Shown: piece by piece, positions 51,894-60,084 of the stretch
Layout of the letters: each line of letters begins with the position of its first letter
Numbering within the stretch: the stretch's first letter is position 1
DNA from: Thermococcus sp. 2319x1
Lineage (GTDB): Archaea; Methanobacteriota_B; Thermococci; Thermococcales; Thermococcaceae
Direction of reading: 5' to 3'
DNA length: 64,000 nucleotides
Assembly (NCBI RefSeq): GCF_001484685.1
Contig: NZ_CP012200.1
Coordinates: forward strand, 1,544,321-1,608,320
Notes under the pieces: model-generated
Databases searched by the model: none
The model's input: the letters and a program-made list of their open reading frames with translations, nothing else
What the model was told of the DNA's origin: nothing
Translations under genes and position numbers: made by a program

Positions 51894-52640
51894 TTAGGGC
51901 TTGTGTAGTATGAGGCTGTGCCTCCACCTCGTCCCGGCCTTAAATTTAACGTCCCTGACCGAGTAGCCGAGTTCCTCGCCCTTTTTGGCTATGGCATTTA
52001 TCAATGCTTCCTTGTCCGGAAGGAAGAGGGCTACCTTTCCCCTCGGGTTGAGATATTCGAGTGCCTCCCCAATCAGCCTTACGGAGAAAGCCTCGCCGTG
52101 CTTTCCGCCGCCAACGCCTTCCCTCTCTGTTAAAACGCCCCTCGTTGGGGTCTCATAGTAGGGAGGTGCCGAGAATATCACATCGAATTTTTCTCCTTTT
52201 GGTATCAAACCCTCAATAATTTCCCCGTTGCTCTTTATCAGTTTTACTTTGGATTTGTTTTGCTCTATATTTCTCTTGGCGTACTCAAAAAACTCATCAT
52301 CTACTTCAGTTGCCCATACATCACACTTAAAGAGTCTATCTGCCATGATCGCCATTAAGGCAGAATGTCCAGTTCCTATCTCCAGAACTTTTTCTCCACC
52401 CCTTAGGAAAGTCTTTAGGAAGATAAAACGAGAAATCGGAGTTGTGATAAGTCCTCTCGTGTGGTATTCGACTTCAATGCCAAAAACTGCCTTTGCAATT
52501 GCTTTGTTATATAACATTCTCGCCCTTCTATCCGATAAATCTAACCTGCCCTTTTCATCAAGGTATTTCTCAAGCTCGGGGAAGATTTTAATTGCCTCCC
52601 TAACCGGCAGTCCGAGTTTCCCATCTTTCCATGAAGGCAT
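51894..52640 (-). CDS. SAM-dependent methyltransferase (METTL16/RlmF-like)
   Basis: A 248-residue methyltransferase. The SAM loop is LEIGTGHSALMAIMA and the catalytic motif is FSAPPYYETPTRG, an N-PP-F/Y-type motif (here APPY) used by N6-adenine methyltransferases such as METTL16 and RlmF. The N-terminal 60 residues (REAIKIFPELEKYL...DLSDRRARMLYNKAIA) are probably for RNA recognition. The likely substrate is adenosine in rRNA or tRNA, but this is inference from the motif. Confidence 0.75.
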   Translation of the reverse strand: MPSWKDGKLGLPVREAIKIFPELEKYLDEKGRLDLSDRRARMLYNKAIAKAVFGIEVEYHTRGLITTPISRFIFLKTFLRGGEKVLEIGTGHSALMAIMADRLFKCDVWATEVDDEFFEYAKRNIEQNKSKVKLIKSNGEIIEGLIPKGEKFDVIFSAPPYYETPTRGVLTEREGVGGGKHGEAFSVRLIGEALEYLNPRGKVALFLPDKEALINAIAKKGEELGYSVRDVKFKAGTRWRHSLILHKP

Positions 52641-52670
52641 GGAAGAAAGTTGGAAAAAGTATTTAAAAGC

Positions 52671-52811
52671 TCACCCCTTTGGGTTTGCGAGTCTTCCCAT
52701 AAAGAGTATTGTATCGCTTTCCCTGTCGTGAATAAGGAAGATGAACGGGTGATCAGCCTTGAAGATCTTCTCAATAGTTTCAACCACGGTTAAAGTTAAA
52801 TGAAAAAAGAA
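52671..52811 (-). pseudogene. C-terminal remnant of a serpin gene
   Basis: Directly after the M20 stop, the minus strand is open for about 45 codons and reads [14 protein letters not shown], then [12 protein letters not shown]-stop. This is the conserved last strand region of serpins (F-x-A-D-H-P-F-x-F, then I-L-F-x-G-R-x-x-N-P). The upstream 350 or so residues and the reactive-centre loop are missing, and no start codon or ribosome site is present. Other thermococci carry intact serpins (T. kodakarensis, from memory). The gene was probably deleted to leave this stump. Confidence 0.75.
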
Positions 52812-52813
52812 CG

Positions 52814-54076
52814 TCAGAGAAGCGCCAGAGCCGCCATGATCTTTGCGTCTTCCACCATGTTGTCTATTTTTGCATATTCGTTTGGCTGATGGGCGGTCTC
52901 GTCAAGCGTTGCCCATACAACAGCCGGAATACCAAGCTTTCTGAAGTAGGCTGCAAATGTCCCTCCTCCGATGCCTCCAATTTTGGGCTCCTTTCCTCTA
53001 AACTCCTTTATGGCCTTTTGCAAGAGCTTAACAATCTCGCTGTCCCTTGGAGTCGGAGCTGGGGCATCAAGCCTCTGCATAACCTCTATCTCAATCTTCG
53101 GCAGAACTTCACCATTAACCTCCTTCTTGTATTTCTCTCCAATTTTCCCAGCAAGCTCTTGAGCATCGTTTAGGATGTCATCCAAGTTATATTGGGGCAA
53201 GACCCTGCAATCAAAGACAACTTCATGCTCACCCGGAGCTATGTTGGGAGCATCGCTTGGGTTCCCGCCCATAGTTGGTTCGAAAGTGCTCTCCGGAGGA
53301 TCAAAGAGCTCATCCCTTGCACTGTACTTCTCGTGAAGGAGATCATCAAGAGTTTTTGCGTACTCTAGGGCAACTCTATGAGCGTTTAATCCCAATCCCG
53401 GCATGCTCGCGTGGACCTGCTTTCCTTTGACCTTGATTTTCATCCAAAGAATGCTTTTCTCGGCGATTTCTATAAATGTTCCTTCTTCGTTCCCGCCGTC
53501 TGGAACTAGTACCAGGTCGTCTTTTCTGAACAGTTCTGGGTGTTCCTTCATTAACCATTCCAAACCGTACTTGCTCCCAGTCTCTTCGTCACTCACAAAG
53601 GCAAGGATTATTGTTCTTTTGGGCCTTATCCCAAGGTTCATCAAGGCTCTAACGGCATAGAGAGAAGCAACCAAACTCTGCCCATTATCCTCACTACCCC
53701 TGCCATAAACCTTACCATCCTTCACAACTGGCTCGAAAGGCTTCGTCACAGTCCACTTGCTCAAATCCCCTGGGGGAACAACGTCTAAATGAGTTAAAAT
53801 CCAGAGCCTCGGGCTTTTTTCCCTTTGCTCACCATAATAGTATGCCAGAATGTTTGGCCTTACCCCATTTTTGGCCCTTGGGTCAGGGGCATCATAACGC
53901 TCAATCTTATCAAAAGGCCAGTCCTTGATTATCTCCAAGAGTTTTTGAGCCTTATCGTACTCCCCCTCACCCCCACTATCAGGACTAACCGCCGGAATCC
54001 TAATAAGCCCAACCAAAGTATCAACCATGTTTTCTCTTAGAGATTCAATCTCCTTAAAAATAACCTCCACATCCAT
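52814..54076 (-). CDS. M20 family metallopeptidase
   Basis: A 420-residue zinc peptidase or amidohydrolase of the ArgE/DapE/carboxypeptidase group. Metal-site motifs are [30 protein letters not shown] and ETAHQPNEY; the dimerisation domain begins near residue 185. The substrate cannot be fixed: archaeal relatives include aminoacylases and dipeptidases. The ATG at 54076 follows GGTGATGCAA, while earlier in-frame starts lack a ribosome site. The downstream OPT-type peptide transporter suggests dipeptide processing. Confidence 0.85.
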   Translation of the reverse strand: MDVEVIFKEIESLRENMVDTLVGLIRIPAVSPDSGGEGEYDKAQKLLEIIKDWPFDKIERYDAPDPRAKNGVRPNILAYYYGEQREKSPRLWILTHLDVVPPGDLSKWTVTKPFEPVVKDGKVYGRGSEDNGQSLVASLYAVRALMNLGIRPKRTIILAFVSDEETGSKYGLEWLMKEHPELFRKDDLVLVPDGGNEEGTFIEIAEKSILWMKIKVKGKQVHASMPGLGLNAHRVALEYAKTLDDLLHEKYSARDELFDPPESTFEPTMGGNPSDAPNIAPGEHEVVFDCRVLPQYNLDDILNDAQELAGKIGEKYKKEVNGEVLPKIEIEVMQRLDAPAPTPRDSEIVKLLQKAIKEFRGKEPKIGGIGGGTFAAYFRKLGIPAVVWATLDETAHQPNEYAKIDNMVEDAKIMAALALL

Positions 54077-54155
54077 TTGCATCACCATTTTGATTTTTAG
54101 TCTCTCCTTAAAGTAATTTTGCTTCAAAAACAATAAGCTAAAAAAAGAAAGAAGG

Positions 54156-56042
54156 TCATTCAACTTCTTTCTTTCCTGTGAGGTAGAGCCACACTGCTAT
54201 AAGCACAAGGAAGGCTACTCCAAGGAAGTTACTGCTGAAGCCTATTGATGGTGCTTTGTTTGCAACTATCAGGCCAGCAAAGACTATGCCCATCAAAGCC
54301 TCTCCAGCTATCAGTCCAGCCGCTCCAAGTACCCCCGCATCTGTTGGCTTCTCCTCAGCCTTTGCCCCTCTTGTCTTTCCTACAAGCCATCTAAGGAGAC
54401 CTCCAATGAAGATAGGAACGCCCAAGCTCAACGGGAGGTAGATACCTACTGCCACGGGCATTACCGGTGTTCTGAACTTTGAATTTTTCATTGCCAAAAT
54501 CTCGTCAAGAATTATTAGGGCTATGGCAATTCCCACACCGATAAAGACCATGTTCCACTCCAGTGTTCCAGTAAATACCCCCTCCGTAACTTTTGCCATA
54601 AGAAATGCCTGTGGAGCAGCCAATGCATTCTCCTTAGCCGTTGGTGTTCCGGCAATACCGTAGGCTTTTATGAGTAGATTCAGCACGGGAGCCATTACTA
54701 ACGCCGCTGCAAAAGTTCCTATTACCTCAAAGACCTGCTGCCTCTTTGGAGTGGCTCCAACAATGTGTCCCGTTGCCAGATCTTGCATTGTGTCTCCAGC
54801 AATAGCCGCCGCTGTACAGATAACAGCCGCTACCAATATCGTTGCTGTCATGCCCTCTGTTCCACTGAGTCCAAGGCCTTTAAGAACCAATGCCGTGAAA
54901 AGCAGGCTCATGATTGTAATACCCGACACTGGATTGTTTGATGAACCAACAACACCGGCCAAGTAACCAGCAATTGAACTCCCAAAGAAGCCCACGATAA
55001 GCATTATTAATGCCATAACTGCCGCTACACCAATGGAGTTAATTATGTGGGCATATAGAAGGAACAATGGAACGACAAAGGCTGCAATAAGCACCAATAC
55101 TGTGGTCATTGGCATGTCCTCTTCAGTTCTTAGGATTGTTTCACCGCTTTGCTTTCTCTTGGTAGCCTCAAGTCCAGCTTTTATACCCCTCGAAATTGGA
55201 CCTCTAAGCTTTACAAGGCTCCAGAGACCACCAACGACCATTGCCCCTACTCCCATGTACCTTATTTTTGTACTCCAAGTGACCCACGCAAGGTCTAGAG
55301 CGCTGAGCCCATCCGGATTGCCCGTTTTGGCAACGTAGATTGGTATTGCTATAAACCACGCAATTGCACCACCGAGGAACACGAGAAAGGCTATGTTGAG
55401 ACCAACAATGTAACCAACGCTAAGCAGAGCCGCTGAAAGGTCACTTCCCAAGTAAAGTACCCTTGAACCAACCATCTTGGCTGTCTCAATAGTTCCTGCC
55501 CAAAGACCTGAGCTCCCCAAGAGCTTGTAGAGGCCACCGAAGATACCACCCACAAATATAGGTTTTGCGTGAGAACCTCCCTTATCACCGGCAATAAGAA
55601 CCTCGGCACATGCTGTACCCTCTGGGTATGGAAGTCTCTCTTCAACAATGAAAGCCCTTCTTATCACTATTGTGAAAAGGGCACCCAGTGAACCACCCAA
55701 TGCCGCTATGATAGTTACAAGCCAGTACGGAAATTCAGTGTAAGTACCTAAAACAACCAAAGCCGGGAGTGTGAATATAACACCTGCCGCTAATGACTCA
55801 CCTGCAGATGCTGCTGTTTGAACCATATTGTTTTCGAGAATGTTTTTGTCTTTAAATGCCATCAATATAGCCATAGATATGACCGCAGCCGGAATGCTGG
55901 CACTAACTGTCATACCGGCATACATACCAAGGTATGCGTTTGCAGCACCCATTATTATTGAGAGCACCACACCTAAAATAAACGCTCTAACAGTATACTC
56001 AGGTAAAGATTTTTCCGGCGGGACGTATGGCTTAAACTCCAA
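54156..56042 (-). CDS. OPT-family oligopeptide/metal-chelate transporter
   Basis: A 628-residue membrane protein with about 14-16 helices. The N-terminal GAANAYLGMYAGMTVSASIPAAVISMAIL and internal GSSNNPVSGITIMSLLFTALVLKGLGLSG are diagnostic for the OPT family, proton-driven symporters of small peptides. I place the start at the TTG at 56042, six bases after GGAGGTG. The frame-opening TTG at 56057 lies at the ribosome site itself. The M20 peptidase gene lies directly downstream (start 80 bases after this stop), so imported peptides may be cut by it. Confidence 0.88.
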   Translation of the reverse strand: MEFKPYVPPEKSLPEYTVRAFILGVVLSIIMGAANAYLGMYAGMTVSASIPAAVISMAILMAFKDKNILENNMVQTAASAGESLAAGVIFTLPALVVLGTYTEFPYWLVTIIAALGGSLGALFTIVIRRAFIVEERLPYPEGTACAEVLIAGDKGGSHAKPIFVGGIFGGLYKLLGSSGLWAGTIETAKMVGSRVLYLGSDLSAALLSVGYIVGLNIAFLVFLGGAIAWFIAIPIYVAKTGNPDGLSALDLAWVTWSTKIRYMGVGAMVVGGLWSLVKLRGPISRGIKAGLEATKRKQSGETILRTEEDMPMTTVLVLIAAFVVPLFLLYAHIINSIGVAAVMALIMLIVGFFGSSIAGYLAGVVGSSNNPVSGITIMSLLFTALVLKGLGLSGTEGMTATILVAAVICTAAAIAGDTMQDLATGHIVGATPKRQQVFEVIGTFAAALVMAPVLNLLIKAYGIAGTPTAKENALAAPQAFLMAKVTEGVFTGTLEWNMVFIGVGIAIALIILDEILAMKNSKFRTPVMPVAVGIYLPLSLGVPIFIGGLLRWLVGKTRGAKAEEKPTDAGVLGAAGLIAGEALMGIVFAGLIVANKAPSIGFSSNFLGVAFLVLIAVWLYLTGKKEVE

Positions 56043-56272
56043 ATTCAACACCTCCAAGACGTTTTTGGCATTTTAATTCCATTAATTCATAACTAATTCA
56101 GTGTTAAGTTTAGTCACAATAATGCTCTAAAAATAGTATAAATGATACTTCAAGTTCATCAACGCCCAGTGTATGGAAATTTGTTCATCAAATTTCTATC
56201 GGGATTGTCCATAGAGCTTATATACACATTTACTCCTACTATCAATATCGCTAAAAAGCGGAGGGAGGGAAA

Positions 56273-57088
56273 TTGGTAGAGATAATCTTTTTGGGAAGTG
56301 GAGGCGGGAGATTCATCACAATAACACAGTTTCGACCTACCGGCGGTTTTTTTATAAATTCGAGTAAAAGGATATACGTAGACCCAGGGCCTGGAGCGTT
56401 GGTTAGAGCATGGAGGTACAAGATAGATCCAAGAAAGATAGACGTACTCTTTGTTTCTCATCGACACACAGACCACTGTAACGATGCCGAAATTATGGTG
56501 GAAGGAATGACAGTCGGAGTTACAAAAAAACGGGGCACGCTTATAGCCTCAAAGAGCGTAGTTTACGGAGACGAGAATCACACCCCCGCAGTATCCAAGT
56601 ATCACTTAGATTCACTAGAAGAAGTTCACATTCCTAATCCGGGAGAAAGGATCCGGCTTGGAGAGGATGAAATGACAATAACCCCCACCGTGCATTCAGA
56701 CCCTACTGCAATAGGCTTTATATTGGAAACAAGTGTCGGAAAAATAGGGTACATCCCGGACACGGAGTATTTTGAGGAGCTGAAAAAAATATACGATGGC
56801 GTTAGGCTATTGATAGCCTCGGTAACAAGGCCAACAAATATGAAAATTCCCTACCATCTCTGCACTGAAGATGTAATCTACATGCTGAAAGATATGAAAC
56901 AAAAACCAGAAATGCTCATAGTTAGTCATATAGGCATGAAAATGCATTTTGCAAACCCATATAAAGAGGCCAAGTTCATAGAAAACGTGACAGGAGTAAA
57001 GACTTTGGTTGCAAAAGAGGGATTTAAAGTTAAAATGGAAAAAGCTGATATAAAGCTAAGAACTCTCAGACCTGCCAGAGAACTCTGA
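56273..57088 (+). CDS. Metallo-beta-lactamase-fold hydrolase
   Basis: A 271-residue MBL-fold protein. The metal-binding motif SHRHTDHCND is at residues about 62-71, with later ligands in TVHSDPT, IPDTEY and VSHIGMKMHF. The substrate is unknown; relatives include nucleic-acid phosphodiesterases and lactonases. A TTG start follows GGAGGGAGGG. TATA GCTTATATACAC at 56216-56227. The 3' end overlaps the convergent phosphohexomutase gene by 33 bases. Confidence 0.8.
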   Translation: MVEIIFLGSGGGRFITITQFRPTGGFFINSSKRIYVDPGPGALVRAWRYKIDPRKIDVLFVSHRHTDHCNDAEIMVEGMTVGVTKKRGTLIASKSVVYGDENHTPAVSKYHLDSLEEVHIPNPGERIRLGEDEMTITPTVHSDPTAIGFILETSVGKIGYIPDTEYFEELKKIYDGVRLLIASVTRPTNMKIPYHLCTEDVIYMLKDMKQKPEMLIVSHIGMKMHFANPYKEAKFIENVTGVKTLVAKEGFKVKMEKADIKLRTLRPAREL

Positions 57089-58426
57089 GACTAGTCCAGT
57101 AACCAAGTTATAAGCCAAAGTGAACAGCTCTTCCCTCCTTTTTTCTGTGATTCCTTCCACAACGACCCTTATTTTTGGCTCGGTTCCACTTGCTCTTACC
57201 AGTACCCAAGAACCATCTCTGAGGTTTAACCTTACACCAGAAATCGTTATAACCTCTTCAATTTGGTCTTTCAAGTATTCTTGCAACTGCTCTTTTGCCT
57301 TCTCAACAACTTGATGTTTTATCTCCTCTGGGCACTTCACGTTCTTTTTAATCATGTAATATTTCGGAATGTCCTTGACTATCTCCGAAAGCGGTTTCCC
57401 TTCTTGGTCTATTATTTTTACCAACAGCCCAATTGTAACAAAGCTGTCAATCCACAGTCCAAACTTGGGATGGATGAACTTCCATGGTTCTGAGGCAAAG
57501 ATCGCATTGTATTTCTTTATTCCATCATGAAGTTGTCCCAATGGGACTCTGTATACTTTTCCACCCTCTTCTTCGACAACTTTATCGATTCTGAAGGAGG
57601 TATCTATTGAAACTACAACGTTTCCTCCTTTATGTTCTCTGGCATAAAGCCTCGCAAAAAGTGCTATCAAAGTGTCTTCCTCTATATAGTTGCCCTTTTC
57701 ATCAAACACAGCAATTCTATCGGCATCACCATCTTGAGCTATCGCAATATCAAATCCCAGTTCCCTTACAAGGTTGCTTAAATATGCTATATTCTCATAC
57801 CTAGGCTCAGATTTTCTGCCCGGAAAGTATCCGTCCGGATGAGAATTTAACGTCACAACTTTCGCTCCCATCTTTCTCAATAGATAGGGAGTTATTAAAC
57901 TACCAGCACCATTTCCCATATCCAAGAGAATTTTCAGTTTGGTCTCGTGATTTACATAGTCCAATATTTCCTTAATATACTGCTCTCTTAGGTCTAAGTC
58001 TTTTACATCCCCAATTTTATCCCACGGGGCAACTTTATAGCTTTTGGAGAAAATTATTTTTTCCAGTTCCTCTTCCTGCTCCAAAAAGAACTCTATTCCT
58101 CTCTCATTGAACACCTTGATGCCATTATCACTGGGTGGGTTGTGAGAGGCCGTTATCATCACGCCAGCATCTCCAAGCTTATTTGTAGCCCATGCAAGCA
58201 TTGGAGTTGGAACAAGCCCAATCCTAACAACATCCACACCACTACTCAGCAAGCCACTTACGACAGCACTTTCGAGCATTACACTTGAGGTTCTTGCATC
58301 TCTTCCTACAACAACCGTGCCATGGTCGATATAAGTACCAAGAGCCTTCCCAACATTTAAAGCGAGCTCTGGAGTAACTTTTGAATTAATAGGTCCCCTA
58401 ATTCCCGCAGTCCCAAACAGTCTCAT
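57056..58426 (-). CDS. Phosphoglucosamine/phosphomannomutase-family enzyme
   Basis: A 456-residue alpha-D-phosphohexomutase that interconverts sugar 1- and 6-phosphates through a phosphoserine. The catalytic serine is Ser94 in TASHNPPSDNGIK, the metal loop is QDGDADR, and the sugar-binding and phosphate-binding loops SEPWKF and RASGTEPKIRVV follow. Archaeal members act on glucosamine, mannose or glucose phosphates; sequence alone does not separate these. It overlaps the convergent MBL gene by 33 bases. Confidence 0.9.
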   Translation of the reverse strand: MRLFGTAGIRGPINSKVTPELALNVGKALGTYIDHGTVVVGRDARTSSVMLESAVVSGLLSSGVDVVRIGLVPTPMLAWATNKLGDAGVMITASHNPPSDNGIKVFNERGIEFFLEQEEELEKIIFSKSYKVAPWDKIGDVKDLDLREQYIKEILDYVNHETKLKILLDMGNGAGSLITPYLLRKMGAKVVTLNSHPDGYFPGRKSEPRYENIAYLSNLVRELGFDIAIAQDGDADRIAVFDEKGNYIEEDTLIALFARLYAREHKGGNVVVSIDTSFRIDKVVEEEGGKVYRVPLGQLHDGIKKYNAIFASEPWKFIHPKFGLWIDSFVTIGLLVKIIDQEGKPLSEIVKDIPKYYMIKKNVKCPEEIKHQVVEKAKEQLQEYLKDQIEEVITISGVRLNLRDGSWVLVRASGTEPKIRVVVEGITEKRREELFTLAYNLVTGLVSEFSGRSESS

Positions 58427-58456
58427 CCTATCACCACACGAATCTTAGGAGTTAGC

Positions 58457-58873
58457 TTATATATCTTTTTCATAGGGTCTCCAAGTGTAAATGGGCAATC
58501 CCTTATAATTCTCAAGCTTCAAAATTCTAGGCATGGAATCAAGAGAAAACGGTAAGATATACACAGGAATTTTAAGTAATTGGGCTAGTTTTAAAATTGG
58601 TTTAACAATCTCCGGGGTTGGACGAACGGAATATATGGCAACGGCACCTCTGTATATCTCCAAATTTGGTGAAAAGACATCATCAACATAAGCTTCCAAG
58701 CCAAGTTCTTTAGCCTTTTTAACTGCCTCTGGATTCCAGTCTACAACTAAAACCTCTTTTCCAAGGTCTTTTAACTTTAGGGATACTTTAAAGTTGAACC
58801 CAACCCCTATTTCAACTAATTTCCCCTCTGGATGCCTTTCAATTAGAAACATGGCAAGTTTCTCAAAGCTCAT
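58457..58873 (-). CDS. UPF0146 family protein
   Basis: A 138-residue archaeal protein of unknown function with a Rossmann-like start: GKLVEIGVGFNFKVSLKLKDLGKEVLVVDWNPEAVKKAKELG, similar to SAM-binding folds. Later segments AIYSVRPTPEIVKPILKLA and LPIYTWRPYE are the family hallmarks. I choose ATG 58873: family members begin near MSxEKLAxFI. No ribosome site is seen, and TTTTTAAC about 25-30 bases upstream suggests a leaderless mRNA. Confidence 0.75.
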   Translation of the reverse strand: MSFEKLAMFLIERHPEGKLVEIGVGFNFKVSLKLKDLGKEVLVVDWNPEAVKKAKELGLEAYVDDVFSPNLEIYRGAVAIYSVRPTPEIVKPILKLAQLLKIPVYILPFSLDSMPRILKLENYKGLPIYTWRPYEKDI

Positions 58874-58908
58874 GAAAAATACAAGAAAAAGAGAAGTTAA
58901 AAAGTTTT

Positions 58909-60027
58909 TCAAAATATTGCTTTTCCTGTGGTTTTGTTGAAGATGTGGATTTTTTTCATGTCGAATACAACGTCGATTTCTTGGCCTTCTTGGACTTTGG
59001 ATTCTGGCTTGAAGGAGCCGACGAAAGTCACATCTCCAACGCGCAAATGCACGATTTTTTCGCTTCCAAGATTCTCCACAATCTCGACCATTGCACGAAC
59101 CATATTCTCCCCAGGAATCTTCACCTGAGCAAACATTGCATCATACAAATCCTCCGGACGAATACCGAAAATCACCTCCCTGCCGACGAGGTTCTTTTCC
59201 CTCAACAACTCAAACTGATCCGGAAGAAGCTTCAACCTGAACTCCCCAAAATCCACAAACCCATCCTCAGTAACACTAGCATCCAAAAAATTCATCGGCG
59301 GGCTTCCAATAAAACCAGCCACAAAAGTATTCGCAGGCTTATCATAAACCTCATCCGGCGAACCAACCTGCTGCAAAACACCCTGATTCATCACAGCAAT
59401 CCTATCACCCATCGTCATAGCCTCAACCTGATCATGCGTCACATAAATAGTCGTCACACCAAGCTGCCTCTGCAACTTCTTCAACTCAGCCCTCATCTTA
59501 ACCCTCAACTTAGCATCCAAATTACTCAACGGCTCATCCATCAAAAACACCTGAGGCCTCCTAACAATAGCCCTACCAAGAGCAACACGCTGCCTCTGAC
59601 CACCAGACAACTCCCTCGGCTTCCTACCCAAAAGCTCCGTCAAACCGAGAAGCTCAGCAACCTCCCTAACACGCCGATCAATCTCCACCCTCGGAACCCT
59701 CCTAAGCTTCAACGGAAAAGCAATATTATCATAAACAGTCATATGCGGGTAAAGAGCATAGCTTTGGAAGACCATCGCAATATCCCTATCCTTCGGAGGC
59801 ACAAAAACCCCCTTTTCCGGGTCTGCGACAAGCTTATCACCAATATAAATCCGCCCCCTCGTCGGCTCCTCCAAACCAGCAATCATCCTGAGCGTTGTTG
59901 TTTTCCCACAACCACTCGGGCCCAAAAGAATCATAAACTCCCCATCCCTAACCTCCAAACTCAACTCCCTAACAGCAACAACATCACCAAACACCTTCCA
60001 AACACCCACAAGCCTAACACCAACCAC
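58909..60027 (-). CDS. malK: Maltodextrin ABC importer ATP-binding protein MalK
   Basis: A 372-residue ATPase that powers maltose/trehalose or maltodextrin uptake. Walker A is GPSGCGKTT, the signature LSGGQRQRVALG, Walker B VFLMDEPLSNLDAKL, and the switch His lies in TIYVTHDQVEAM. A C-terminal regulatory domain with a TOBE fold runs from about residue 235. It is very close to T. litoralis MalK as I recall it. The GTG at 60027 follows GGTGATT and gives VVGVRLVGVWKVFGD, matching the known N-terminus. The amylopullulanase gene upstream is in the same operon. Confidence 0.95.
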   Translation of the reverse strand: MVGVRLVGVWKVFGDVVAVRELSLEVRDGEFMILLGPSGCGKTTTLRMIAGLEEPTRGRIYIGDKLVADPEKGVFVPPKDRDIAMVFQSYALYPHMTVYDNIAFPLKLRRVPRVEIDRRVREVAELLGLTELLGRKPRELSGGQRQRVALGRAIVRRPQVFLMDEPLSNLDAKLRVKMRAELKKLQRQLGVTTIYVTHDQVEAMTMGDRIAVMNQGVLQQVGSPDEVYDKPANTFVAGFIGSPPMNFLDASVTEDGFVDFGEFRLKLLPDQFELLREKNLVGREVIFGIRPEDLYDAMFAQVKIPGENMVRAMVEIVENLGSEKIVHLRVGDVTFVGSFKPESKVQEGQEIDVVFDMKKIHIFNKTTGKAIF

Positions 60028-60084
60028 AAAAATCACCCCCATGATTTCAATTTTTATTATCTAATAAATAGAAAAAAGGAAAGC

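Noticed and set aside
52541-52783. 80-codon minus-strand frame at the start of the METTL16-like gene
   Set aside because: It is the serpin remnant region read out of frame and then runs into the methyltransferase start; the serpin frame explains the sequence better.
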